From contig NZ_LKKO01000024.1 in the NCBI RefSeq assembly GCF_001455965.1, positions 1 to 64,000 on the forward strand: 64,000 nucleotides of DNA, read 5' to 3'. The position numbers and the translations under genes are program-made. This DNA is from Methylobacterium sp. GXS13. Lineage in GTDB: Bacteria; Pseudomonadota; Alphaproteobacteria; Rhizobiales; Beijerinckiaceae. Under the pieces are notes generated by a model. It had not been told where the DNA came from. It worked only from the letters and a program-made list of their open reading frames with translations, and made no database searches. Positions 45,553-54,274 of this stretch are shown one piece after another (within the stretch, counting starts at the first letter, position 1; each line of letters starts with the position of its first letter).

Positions 45553-47220
45553 ATGGCCACGATCGCATCAGGACTCCATCAGGACGGGAATGGATGGATC
45601 GACGACGAGACCGCCCGGAGCGCCGGGCGGATCCGGGCGAACTTCTCGGCCTTCGATGCCCGGGTGCGGGAAGCGGAGCGCCTCGCGGCCTCCGGCGCCC
45701 TGGAAGGCGCCGCCGTCGAGGCCGCCATCGCGGCGACGATGGCGGCCCATCGCCATTGTGGCGTGTTCGCGAGCCCGCGCCTGGAGCGCATGATGGCCGA
45801 GATCGGCCGGCGGCTCGAGCCGGAAGCCGATCACGGCCCGGCCCCGGAGCCGGTCCCGTTCCGGCGCGTCCTGCACGTCTGCACGCAGCTCGCCCCGGTG
45901 GGCGGCCTCACCAAGATGCTGGCGCTCTGGATCGGCGCCGATGCCCACCGGACCAACGGGCTCGCCCTGACCCAGCACCGGGGACCGGTCGATGCGCGGA
46001 TCACCGAGGCGGTGCGCGCGAGCGGCGGCACGATCCACCACCTGAATCACCGCCACGGCGGCAAGCTGGCCTGGGCGCGCGAGCTGCGCCGAATCGCGCG
46101 GGATTACGATGTCGTCGTCCTGCACATCCATTGCGAGGACGTGGTCCCGCTGATCGCGTTCGCGGATCCGGATCGGCACCCGCCAATTATCCTGCTCAAC
46201 CACGCCGATCACCTGTTCTGGATCGGGACGCGGATCAGTCACGCTGTCATCAACCTGCGCGAGGCCGCCCGCCGGCTCGCGATCACGCGCCGCGGCGTCG
46301 ATCCGGCCCGGAGCCTCCTCCTCCCGACCCTGATCACCCTGCCCGAGCGCCAGCGAAGCCGCGCTGAGGCCAAGCGCGCCCTCGGCATCCCGGAGGACGA
46401 AGTCCTCCTGGTCTCGGTGGCGCGGGGCGCGAAGTACCGCAACGTCGGTCCGGTCACCTACGCCGACCGCCATGTCGACCTCCTGGCCGCGCACCCGAAC
46501 GCCCGGCTGATCGTGGTCGGCGCCGGCGAACGGGCGGATTGGGGCCCGGCCCAGGCCGCCACGGGCGGGCGCATCACGGCCCATGCGGAGCTGTCGGATC
46601 CGCGGGTCTTCTTCGAGGCGGCGGACATCTACGTGGATTCCTACCCGTTCGTCTCCTCGACCTCGATGCTCGAAGCCGCCGCCTACGGGCTGCCGCTGGT
46701 GACGCGCTTCGAGGCGCCCGAGGCGGCCGAGATCGTCGCGATCAACCATCCGGGGCTCGACGCCACGGCCCGGGTCGCCCGCGACCAGGCTGAGTACGAG
46801 GCCCACCTGACGGCGCTGATCACCGACGCAGACGCCCGCGAGGCCGCGGGCGCCGAGATCAGTGCTGCCATCGCGCGGCTCTACGCGCCGGCAAGCTGGC
46901 TTGCCGGCCTCGACGCCGTCTATTCCGAGGCGCAGGCGCTGCCCCGGCTAACGCCGGATTCCGGGCCGGTCCCGGCCGAGATGCCCCATCTCGGCGAGTC
47001 CGACCTGCGCCACCAGGACATGTTCGGCTCGGATTTCCCGGTCTCGGGCATGACCAAGAACTACATCGGCATGCTGCCCCTCCGGCAGCGCATCGCCTCC
47101 TGGGCGGCCCTGCGCCGCGCCGGCGATTTTTCCGGCCCCTGGGAGCGGGTGCGCCTGCTGCTGCCGGAATGGCTGGTGCGCAACGTGAAGGATCGGCCGG
47201 GGCTTCTGCGGGCCGGGTGA
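45553..47220 (+). CDS. GT4-type glycosyltransferase, long form
   Basis: 555 residues. An N-terminal helical region of about 100 residues precedes a GT-B fold. The N-terminal sugar domain starts FRRVLHVCTQLAPVGGLTKMLALW. The C-terminal donor domain shows VSVARGAKYRN, RLIVVGAGERADWG, and FFEAADIYVDSYPFVSSTSMLEAAAYGLPLVT, with the E-x7-E-like donor site typical of family 4. The tail (about 470-555) is unique. It is in one operon with wzm and wzt, and is likely to extend the exported chain. Confidence 0.8.
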   Translation: MATIASGLHQDGNGWIDDETARSAGRIRANFSAFDARVREAERLAASGALEGAAVEAAIAATMAAHRHCGVFASPRLERMMAEIGRRLEPEADHGPAPEPVPFRRVLHVCTQLAPVGGLTKMLALWIGADAHRTNGLALTQHRGPVDARITEAVRASGGTIHHLNHRHGGKLAWARELRRIARDYDVVVLHIHCEDVVPLIAFADPDRHPPIILLNHADHLFWIGTRISHAVINLREAARRLAITRRGVDPARSLLLPTLITLPERQRSRAEAKRALGIPEDEVLLVSVARGAKYRNVGPVTYADRHVDLLAAHPNARLIVVGAGERADWGPAQAATGGRITAHAELSDPRVFFEAADIYVDSYPFVSSTSMLEAAAYGLPLVTRFEAPEAAEIVAINHPGLDATARVARDQAEYEAHLTALITDADAREAAGAEISAAIARLYAPASWLAGLDAVYSEAQALPRLTPDSGPVPAEMPHLGESDLRHQDMFGSDFPVSGMTKNYIGMLPLRQRIASWAALRRAGDFSGPWERVRLLLPEWLVRNVKDRPGLLRAG

Positions 47221-47252
47221 TCGGGCGCGACCATCGCATCACGCTAAGCTCG

Positions 47253-47282
47253 GACCCGAGAAACCTCACGGTTTTCCGGGTC
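47253..47282. terminator. Hairpin between two convergent glycosyltransferase genes
   Basis: GACCCGAGAAACC and GGTTTTCCGGGTC pair with two mismatched positions around a TCAC loop, followed by TATTCTTTG on the plus strand. It could end the wzm-wzt-glycosyltransferase transcript and the opposing operon. Confidence 0.5.
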
Positions 47283-47423
47283 TATTCTTTGATCCGTATG
47301 ACGCCCCCGGCCAGTCTGGGTCCGCGCAGCGGAGCCCGGAAGCACGGTGGGATGCCGGGACGTCCATGCGACGCCCCAGACCCCGGAGATTGAGATGTCC
47401 GAGCGAGGCGAAGGCCCGACCTT

Positions 47424-48398
47424 TCAGCGCGTCCCCGGTCCGGCCGCGGCGAGCGGCCGGTTCGCCTGGGCGACAGCCAGCAGGGCTTCGCGCAGGTGCG
47501 TCGGCCGGAGCGCGTCCTTGATCGCGCGGTGCGGCATCAGCCGGAAGGCGGAGAAAAGCGCGCCCGCGGCGGCGCGTCGGTCGCCGCGGGCCGCATGGGC
47601 CTGGGCGCCATCGAGGAAAGCCTCGTAATAGCCTTGCACGGCCGCGAAATAGAGGCGCAGGGCCGCGAGGCGCGAGACGCCGAGCGCGGGCACATGCCGG
47701 CGGAAGACCAGCCGGGTGAAGTGGATCCGGCGGGCGATCAGGCCGTCGAAGGTCCCGGCCGGCCGCTGCCGGAAATGCACGCAGGGCACGGCGACGAAGC
47801 CGGCCCGGTGTCGGCGGACCGCACGGATCTGCCAGTCCCAATCCTGATCGCCGAGCAGCGCCTCGTCGAACAGGCCGACGCTGCCGACGAGGCTCTGGCG
47901 CACAACGGTCGCGCCGACCTGCGGGAAGTAGCCGCTCAGCATCCGGCGCAGCAGCGCGGGCGCCTCCGTCGGCAGTTCCGCCGGCCAGGGTCCGTAGACC
48001 GGGTCCAGGTCCTGGGAGGTGGTGACGACCTGTCCGAAGACGATCCCGAGATCCGGCTCCGCCTCCAGCCGCTGGAGATGGGGACGGATATGGCCTGGCT
48101 GCCAGACGTCGTCGTCGTCGAGGAACGCGATGGAGGGTGCGCTGGCCTTGAGCAGGGCGGCGTTGCGGGCGGCCCCCGCACCGGGACGGTCGACCGGGAT
48201 GTGGATGGCGCCGAATTCCGCGGCAGCCTCGGCGCCCGGCCCCGGCCGGCCGTTGTCGCCCACGATGATCTCGAAGGTGAGATCGGGTCCTTCCAGGGCG
48301 CGGATGCTGGCCAAGGCCTCACGCAGCAGGGACGCCCGGTTGCAGGTGGGGACCACCACGGACACCGTGGGGCGGGGCGCGGGCCGGATCATGTCCAT
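47424..48398 (-). CDS. Family 2 glycosyltransferase
   Basis: 324 residues, last gene of a seven-gene operon. GT-A motifs: TVSVVVPTCNRASLLREALASI, FEIIVGDNGRPG, and the metal-binding DDDD in IAFLDDDDVWQPGHI. ED-type acceptor region: FDEALLGDQDWDWQIRAVRR. There are no transmembrane helices. The start is ATG 48398 or 48392, both overlapping the deacetylase stop. It is likely to add a sugar to the growing repeat. Confidence 0.88.
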   Translation of the reverse strand: MDMIRPAPRPTVSVVVPTCNRASLLREALASIRALEGPDLTFEIIVGDNGRPGPGAEAAAEFGAIHIPVDRPGAGAARNAALLKASAPSIAFLDDDDVWQPGHIRPHLQRLEAEPDLGIVFGQVVTTSQDLDPVYGPWPAELPTEAPALLRRMLSGYFPQVGATVVRQSLVGSVGLFDEALLGDQDWDWQIRAVRRHRAGFVAVPCVHFRQRPAGTFDGLIARRIHFTRLVFRRHVPALGVSRLAALRLYFAAVQGYYEAFLDGAQAHAARGDRRAAAGALFSAFRLMPHRAIKDALRPTHLREALLAVAQANRPLAAAGPGTR

Positions 48399-49189
48399 TC
48401 TTCCCAGGCATCGTAGGCGCCCTTCAGCAGGGCGCCGAAGACGAGATCGTTGTCGAAATGCGTGACGAAGCTGCGCCCGACGGTCCCGAGCGGCCGCGTC
48501 TCCACGGCCTGCGCGTAGACGATCCGGTAGCCGGCCTGCTGGGCGGCGCGGGCGGCGGCGGGTGTCCAGTTCGCCGACTGTCCCAGCGGGATCGCGAAGC
48601 TGTCCGGCCGGATGCCGAGCCGGGCCCCGATCGCCCGGCGCGAGGCGTCCAGCTCCTCGGCCGCCCCGTCGGCGCCGATCCGCCCGAAATCCGGATGCGT
48701 GACGGAATGGCTCCCGATCTCGACGCCGGCCGAGGCCAGGGCCTCGATCTCGCGCCAGCCCAGGACCCCGCGCGGGCCGGTGCCGGGCCGGTCGAGCCAG
48801 CCGGAGACGACGAACAGCGTCCAGGGAATTCCGTGATCGCGCAGGATCGGCTCCGCGGCGTCGAGCACGCTGCGCCAGCCGTCGTCGAAGGTGATCGCGA
48901 GGTCCCAGGGTTCGCCGTTGCCTTCGGCGATGGTGGCGGCCGGCACGAAGCGGTAGCCGAGGCGCAAGGCCAACTCGATCTGGTGCCGGAAACGGCCGGG
49001 GGCGACGTCGTTGACGCCGCATTCGGGCTGACCGAGGGAATGGTAGCAGAGAATGCGCCCCCCCGACAGCTCGCGGCGCGTCCCGGCGACCGCCAGGGTC
49101 GCGCGCTCGCAGGCCATCCGGGCGGCCGCGACCCGCGGGCGCGTGAGCCCGACGGTCCGGGCGAGGCTCTTGACCGGTCCGGGTATCAT
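48389..49189 (-). CDS. Polysaccharide deacetylase (NodB homology)
   Basis: 266 residues from ATG 49189, whose ATGA overlaps the aminotransferase stop. The NodB/CE4 domain has GGRILCYHSLG, the DAITFDDGW-type metal site (LAITFDDGWRSV), and GSHSVTHPDFG (H-x3-H metal ligands). There is no signal peptide, so it is probably cytoplasmic or lipid-carrier facing. It may deacetylate an N-acetyl sugar in the glycan or a precursor. Confidence 0.88.
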   Translation of the reverse strand: MIPGPVKSLARTVGLTRPRVAAARMACERATLAVAGTRRELSGGRILCYHSLGQPECGVNDVAPGRFRHQIELALRLGYRFVPAATIAEGNGEPWDLAITFDDGWRSVLDAAEPILRDHGIPWTLFVVSGWLDRPGTGPRGVLGWREIEALASAGVEIGSHSVTHPDFGRIGADGAAEELDASRRAIGARLGIRPDSFAIPLGQSANWTPAAARAAQQAGYRIVYAQAVETRPLGTVGRSFVTHFDNDLVFGALLKGAYDAWEEWT

Positions 49190-50322
49190 AGCAGGGCGGC
49201 GCGCAGACCGGCGACGACCTGATCCTGCATGGCGTCGTCCATGCCGGCGTAGAGCGGCAGGAGGATCGCGTGGTCGCGCGCCCGCTCCGATTCCGGCAGG
49301 GCGAAGCGCCGCGGCGCCTCGGCATAGGGCGGCTCCAGATGGGCGCACATGATGCCCCGGCGGGTGGCGATGCCCTGGTCAAGCATCGCCTGCATCACGG
49401 CGCCCTGGTCGGCTGCCTCCGGCAGGCGCACGCAGAAGCTCTGCCAGTTGCTGCGCGAGCCGATCGGCTCGGGCGGCGGCGTCACGTCCGGGAGATCGGC
49501 GAGCCGCGCCTTGTAACCGTCAGCCAGAGCACGCCGCCGGGCGATCAGAGCGGGCAGCCGGGTGAGCTGGGCGCGGCCGATGGCGGCCTGCACATCGGTC
49601 ATCCGGTAATTGTAGCCCGCGACCGTGTACGCCTCGGCGACCACCTTGGCGCTGCCGTGGCGCGCCACGTCGGACACGCTCATCCCGTGCTGGCGCCACA
49701 GCCTGAACTTGCGGTCCCAGTCGGGATTGGCCGTGGTGATCATGCCGCCGTCACCGGTGGTCAGGACTTTGCGCGGGTGGAACGAGAAGCAGGCGACGTC
49801 GCCCGCCGGCGCGCCAATCGGCCGCCAGACATCGCCCTGGAGCCGCTCGGAGCCGATCGCGCAGGCCGCGTCCTCGATCACCGGGATCCCGGAGCGGCGC
49901 CCGATCGCCACGATGGCTTCGAGGTCGCAGGGCATGCCCATCTGGTGGACGCAGACGATCGCCTTCGTCCGCTCGGTCACCGCCGCGGCGGCGGCCTCCG
50001 GGGCCATGTTGAAGGTCGCCGGGTCGATGTCGACGAAGATCGGCGTCGCCCCGCACTGGGCGATGGCGTTGGCGGTGGCGATGAAGCTGTGGCTCACCGT
50101 CACCACCTCGTCGCCGGGTCCGACCCCGGCGGCCAGCAGCGCGAGATGCAGCGCCGTGGTGCAGTTCGAGACCGCGCAGGCATGGGGGGCGCCGACGAGT
50201 GCGGCGAACTCCGCCTCGAAGGCCGCGACCTGCGGCCCCTGGGTCAGCCAGCCGGAGCGGACCACGGCGCCGGCCGCCACCGCCTCCGGCTCGCCGACAT
50301 CGGGTTTCGCGATCGGGATCAT
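49186..50322 (-). CDS. DegT/DnrJ/EryC1 sugar aminotransferase
   Basis: 378 residues. PLP-dependent sugar aminotransferase motifs: GWLTQGPQVAAFE, AVSNCTTALHLAL, GDEVVTVSHSFIATANAI, VIEDAACAIG, and the PLP lysine in CFSFHPRKVLTTGDGGM. It puts an amino group on a keto-sugar nucleotide. The start ATG 50322 overlaps the epimerase stop by ATGA. It is one of two such enzymes in the operon, sharing modest identity with the upstream one. Confidence 0.9.
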   Translation of the reverse strand: MIPIAKPDVGEPEAVAAGAVVRSGWLTQGPQVAAFEAEFAALVGAPHACAVSNCTTALHLALLAAGVGPGDEVVTVSHSFIATANAIAQCGATPIFVDIDPATFNMAPEAAAAAVTERTKAIVCVHQMGMPCDLEAIVAIGRRSGIPVIEDAACAIGSERLQGDVWRPIGAPAGDVACFSFHPRKVLTTGDGGMITTANPDWDRKFRLWRQHGMSVSDVARHGSAKVVAEAYTVAGYNYRMTDVQAAIGRAQLTRLPALIARRRALADGYKARLADLPDVTPPPEPIGSRSNWQSFCVRLPEAADQGAVMQAMLDQGIATRRGIMCAHLEPPYAEAPRRFALPESERARDHAILLPLYAGMDDAMQDQVVAGLRAALL

Positions 50323-51350
50323 GCCAGCGCCCGCCTGAGGTGATCCGAGCCGGCCTCGTCGCTCCACCAGGCCACCAGGTCGGCGAGGCCCTCGGCCGCC
50401 CCGATCTCGGCCTCGAAGCCGATCAGCTCCCGGGCGAGGCTGGTGTCGCACAGGCGCCGGGGCACCGGGTTCACGGCGCGCTCGGCCTCGTGGAGGAGCG
50501 GGGTGCCCTCCCGGCCCATGATCCGGGTGAGATGGCCGGCCAGATCGACCAGCGAGGTCTCCACGCCGGTACCGACATTGAGCACCACGTCGGTGGCCGG
50601 CGCGGTCGCCGACAGGATGTTGGCCCGGGCGATGTCGCGGACATGGACGAGGTCCATGGTCTGGAGGCCGTCGCCGAACACGATCGGGGACTGGCCCTCG
50701 GCCAGGCGCTGCATCCAGCGCACCATCACCTCGGTGTAGCGGCCGGTCAGGTCCATGCGCGGCCCGTAGGCGTTGAAGTAGCGCAGGGCGACGTAGTCCA
50801 GCCCGTACATGTCGTTGAACGAGCGCAGCAGGCCCTCGCCGAAGGACTTGGCAGCCCCGTACAGGGTGCGGTTGTCGTAGGGGTGGTTCGTCTCCGTGGT
50901 CGGGAAGCTCTCGGCCATGCCGTAGACCGAGGCCGAGGAGGCCATCACCACCTTGGCGACGCCGGCCTCGACGCAGCGCTCTAGCAGGTCGAAGGTCGCG
51001 GTCGCCATCACCTCGAAGGCCTGGCGCGGCTCGGCGGCGCATTGCGTGATCCGCAGGGCCGCCTGGTGGAACACCACGTCGGTGCCCTTGACCAGGGTGT
51101 CCATCAGGGCCCGGTCGCGGATGTCGCCCTGCACCAGCCGGACACGGCCCGAGCCGAGGGCGTGCTTCAGGTTCTCGGGGCGCCCGCGCACCATGTTGTC
51201 GATGGCCACGATCTCGTCGCAGCCGGCCTCGACCAGCAGGTCGATGATATGGGAGCCGATGAAGCCGGATCCGCCGGTGACCAGGATCCGGGCCCCGCGC
51301 AGGTCGCCGCCGAAGCGGCTTCCCTTCGTGACCTCACGCAGCTTGGGCAT
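50319..51350 (-). CDS. NAD-dependent sugar-nucleotide epimerase/dehydratase
   Basis: 343 residues, extended SDR. The nucleotide loop is VTGGSGFIGSHI, and the active-site pattern is S...YGAAK (SSASVYG then TLYGAAKSFGE), followed by RYFNAYGPRMD. It resembles UDP-glucose 4-epimerases or 4,6-dehydratases. It supplies a modified sugar to the glycan. It overlaps the upstream aminotransferase stop by 17 bases. Confidence 0.88.
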   Translation of the reverse strand: MPKLREVTKGSRFGGDLRGARILVTGGSGFIGSHIIDLLVEAGCDEIVAIDNMVRGRPENLKHALGSGRVRLVQGDIRDRALMDTLVKGTDVVFHQAALRITQCAAEPRQAFEVMATATFDLLERCVEAGVAKVVMASSASVYGMAESFPTTETNHPYDNRTLYGAAKSFGEGLLRSFNDMYGLDYVALRYFNAYGPRMDLTGRYTEVMVRWMQRLAEGQSPIVFGDGLQTMDLVHVRDIARANILSATAPATDVVLNVGTGVETSLVDLAGHLTRIMGREGTPLLHEAERAVNPVPRRLCDTSLARELIGFEAEIGAAEGLADLVAWWSDEAGSDHLRRALA

Positions 51351-52449
51351 CGGCGACCTCGCAGTAGCTGGAGACGGCCCGGCAGACGCTGTCGATCTGG
51401 CTGGTCGTCAGTTCCGGGAACATCGGCAGGGACAGGGTCCGGGCGGCCAGCCGCTCGGTGACCGGCAGGCGGCCGGCTCCGTCATCGAGATGGCTGTAGG
51501 CGGGCTGCCTGTGGACCGGGACGGGGTAGTGGATGCCGGTGGCGACCCCGGCCTCGGTGAGGTGCTGGCGCAGGCCCTCGCGATCGGGGGTGCTGACCGC
51601 GTAGACGTGGAAGGCGTGGTCGCGTCCGGCCGGCCCCGGCAGGTCGAGGCCGAGGCCCGCGAGCCGCGCGCCGTACTCGGCCGCCACCGCCTGCCGGGCC
51701 CGGGTCCAGCCCTCCAGGTAGGGGAGCTTGGTGCTGAGGACCGCACCCTGGACCCCGTCCATGCGCAGGTTGAAGCCGTGCCGGACGTGGTTGTACTTGC
51801 CCTGCTGGCCCCAGTCCCGCAGGCACCGCGCCGCCTCGGCGAGGTCGTCCCGGTCGGTGACGATGGCGCCGCCCTCGCCGTAGGCGCCGAGATTCTTGCC
51901 GGGATAGAAGCTGAAGCAGCCGATATCCCCGATCGTGCCGGCCCTCCTGCCGCCGCGCTCGGCGAGGTGCGCCTGGGCGGCGTCCTCCAACAGGGCGAGC
52001 CCGTGGCGCCGGGCGATGGCGCCGAGCGCGTCGAGATCCGCCATCCGCCCATGCAGGTGCACCGGCAGGATCGCCTTGGTGCGGGGCGTGATCGCCGCCT
52101 CGACCAGGGCTGGATCCATCGTCCAGTTCACCGGATCGATGTCGACGAGCACAGGTGTCGCGCCTGTGTAGATCACCGCCGCCACTGTCGCCACGAAGGT
52201 CGCCGAGACCGTGATCACCTCGTCGCCCGGGCCGATATCCAGGGCCAGCAGCGCGAGATGGAGCGCTGCGGTGCCGCTGCTGACGGCTACGGCGTGCTTG
52301 GCGCCACAGGCCTTCGCGAAGGCCGCCTCGAAGGCGGTGACGGCCGGTCCGAGGACGAAGTCGCCGCTGCGCAGGACGTTTAGGACGGCGGTTTCGACGT
52401 CGCCGCCGACGGCGGCATATTGCGCCTTGAGGTCGAGAAACGGGATCAC
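51334..52449 (-). CDS. DegT/DnrJ/EryC1 aminotransferase (WbpE/WlbC-like)
   Basis: 371 residues from GTG 52449, which overlaps the upstream stop in GTGA. Motifs: IPFLDLKAQYAAV, DFVLGPAVTAFE, AVSSGTAALHLAL, GDEVITVSATFVAT, LLEDAAQAHLA, and the PLP lysine in SFYPGKNLGAYGEGG. The short FLDLK start and the FYPGKNLGA motif fit the WbpE/WlbC group, which aminates UDP-3-keto-GlcNAcA at C3. The genes beside it are the expected partners. Confidence 0.9.
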   Translation of the reverse strand: MIPFLDLKAQYAAVGGDVETAVLNVLRSGDFVLGPAVTAFEAAFAKACGAKHAVAVSSGTAALHLALLALDIGPGDEVITVSATFVATVAAVIYTGATPVLVDIDPVNWTMDPALVEAAITPRTKAILPVHLHGRMADLDALGAIARRHGLALLEDAAQAHLAERGGRRAGTIGDIGCFSFYPGKNLGAYGEGGAIVTDRDDLAEAARCLRDWGQQGKYNHVRHGFNLRMDGVQGAVLSTKLPYLEGWTRARQAVAAEYGARLAGLGLDLPGPAGRDHAFHVYAVSTPDREGLRQHLTEAGVATGIHYPVPVHRQPAYSHLDDGAGRLPVTERLAARTLSLPMFPELTTSQIDSVCRAVSSYCEVADAQAA

Positions 52450-53474
52450 GAGGCCCTCGCAAGTGGCATGAGGTCGATCGGGTGGCCGTTCTGGCGCAGG
52501 GAGCGCATGGCGGCCTCGAGCATCTCGACCACGCGCAAGCCGCTGTGGCCGTCGGTCTTCGGCGCCTTGCCGGTGGCGATGCAGTCGACGAAGTGCTCGA
52601 TCTCGACGACGAGCGCCTCGCGGAAGGAGAGGTGCGGCGACCACATGTCCCCGGTCCGGTACGAGACCATCAGCTCGGTGATGTCCCCGGAGCCGTCGCC
52701 GACGGTGACGCCGCGATCGTAGACCTTGACCTTCTCGATCGGATCCAGGTCGTTGTAGACGATCATCTTCTTGCTGCCGCCGATCAGCGTCTGCCGGACC
52801 TTCACGGGGGCCAGCCAGTTGACGTTGATCTGTGCGACGACGCCGCGCGGATAGAACACGGTCATGTGGGCCATGTTCTCGGGGCGGCCGCTGAAATGGC
52901 CGGTGCCGCTCGCCGAGATCGCCACGGGCGCGGCGTCCAGGATGTGGTCGAGGATGGCGAGGTCGTGGACCGCGAGATCCCAGATCACGTTCACGTCGCG
53001 CTGGAACAGGCCGAGATTGACCCGGGTCGAGTCGTAGTAGAACACGTCGCCGAGCGAGCCGTCCGTGACCAGTTCATGGATCTTCTCGACCGCCCCCGTG
53101 TAGACGAAGGTGTGATCGACCATGAGGGTCAGGTTGCGCTTGGCCGCCTCCGCGATCAGCAGCCGCGCCTCGGTGGCCGAGGCCGTGATCGGCTTCTCGA
53201 TGAAGACGTGCTTGCCGGCCCGGAGCGCGTTGATGGCGATCTCGAAATGCGAGCTCACCGGGGTCGCCACCATCACGGCGTCGATCTGGGGATCAGCGAC
53301 GAGGTCGTGCCAATCCTGATGAAGCTCGGCGGCGGGATAGCGCTTCCCCGCCCGGGCCAAGGCCGCGGGCGACTGGTCGGCGATGGCCGCGAGCCGGCAC
53401 TGCTCGGTCTCCGACGTGCAGCGGGCCAGGTTGGGCCCCCAATAGCCGTAGCCGACGATTCCGATGGCGATCAT
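52446..53474 (-). CDS. Gfo/Idh/MocA oxidoreductase (WbpB/WlbA-like)
   Basis: 342 residues from ATG 53474. The Rossmann domain begins IAIGIVGYGYWGPNLAR. The conserved EKP motif is GKHVFIEKPITASATEA, and the catalytic region is DLAVHDLAILDHIL. This is the form that oxidises UDP-GlcNAcA at C3. With the acetyltransferase upstream and the aminotransferase downstream it makes a WbpB-E-D-like set for UDP-2,3-diacetamido sugars. Substrate inferred from context. Confidence 0.88.
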   Translation of the reverse strand: MIAIGIVGYGYWGPNLARCTSETEQCRLAAIADQSPAALARAGKRYPAAELHQDWHDLVADPQIDAVMVATPVSSHFEIAINALRAGKHVFIEKPITASATEARLLIAEAAKRNLTLMVDHTFVYTGAVEKIHELVTDGSLGDVFYYDSTRVNLGLFQRDVNVIWDLAVHDLAILDHILDAAPVAISASGTGHFSGRPENMAHMTVFYPRGVVAQINVNWLAPVKVRQTLIGGSKKMIVYNDLDPIEKVKVYDRGVTVGDGSGDITELMVSYRTGDMWSPHLSFREALVVEIEHFVDCIATGKAPKTDGHSGLRVVEMLEAAMRSLRQNGHPIDLMPLARAS

Positions 53475-53488
53475 GGGCGTGTGTCCCC

Positions 53489-54010
53489 TCAAGCGATCTG
53501 CAGAGGCTTGGCCGCGGACGGCCGGCGGGATCGCGCGCGCTTCTGGCGCGTGTCGCCGATGCCCCGGGCGGGGCATCCGGCCACGATGGCGTAGGGCGGG
53601 ACGTCGCGGGTCACGACGGCGCCGGCGCCGACCAGGGCGCCCTCCCCGATGGTGATGCCGGCCACGATGGTGGCGTTGGAGCCGATCGAGGCGCGGTCGC
53701 CGACCACGGTCTCGACGAGCTCCCAGTCGCCGTCGCGCTTGAGGCTGCCGTCCGGGTTGGTCGCCTCGGGGTAGCGCTCGTTGGTGAAGACCACGCCGTG
53801 GCCGACGAAGACTTCGGCGCCGATGAAGACGCCTTCGCAGATGAAGGTGTGCGAGGAGATCTTGCAGCGGGGGCCGATGATGCTGCCCCGCTGGATCTCG
53901 ACGAAGGGGCCGATGCGCGATCCGGTCTTTATTTCACATCCGTAAATATTAACGAGATCCGGGTAGAAGATACCCACGTCCCGCCCAATATCCGCATCGG
54001 TAATCGGCAT
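53489..54010 (-). CDS. Hexapeptide-repeat N-acetyltransferase (WbpD/WlbB-like)
   Basis: 173 residues from ATG 54010 (AAGGAG upstream). It is a left-handed beta helix, with repeated hexads such as IGPFVEIQRGSIIGPRCKISSHTFI and VGDRASIGSNATIVAGITIG, and a loop with the catalytic His (VFVGHGVVFTNERYP). It ends PPYAIVAGCPAR, then a basic tail. It transfers acetyl from acetyl-CoA to an amino sugar. It is the first gene of the operon. Confidence 0.88.
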   Translation of the reverse strand: MPITDADIGRDVGIFYPDLVNIYGCEIKTGSRIGPFVEIQRGSIIGPRCKISSHTFICEGVFIGAEVFVGHGVVFTNERYPEATNPDGSLKRDGDWELVETVVGDRASIGSNATIVAGITIGEGALVGAGAVVTRDVPPYAIVAGCPARGIGDTRQKRARSRRPSAAKPLQIA

Positions 54011-54274
54011 CCCCGCAGCTCCTTCCGCCGAACTTCTGTGCGGCAAAACTGCGCGGAGCTGTGGACAATCGGGAACCCAGGCTTTCGATATTGTTGCTCC
54101 CCCGAAAGGCGAACCGCCCTCCCCCGGGGTGACCTGGGCCGGAAAGCCCTACCTCGAAAGGCGCAGAGCGGGGCGCCGGGCGGTGCGGCCGGTGTCCTTT
54201 TGGACGAGTCCCGGCGCGCTGGGCCGCCGCGCATCATGCGGGATGACCTGCGCCCGAGCATGAAGGGACGACGC

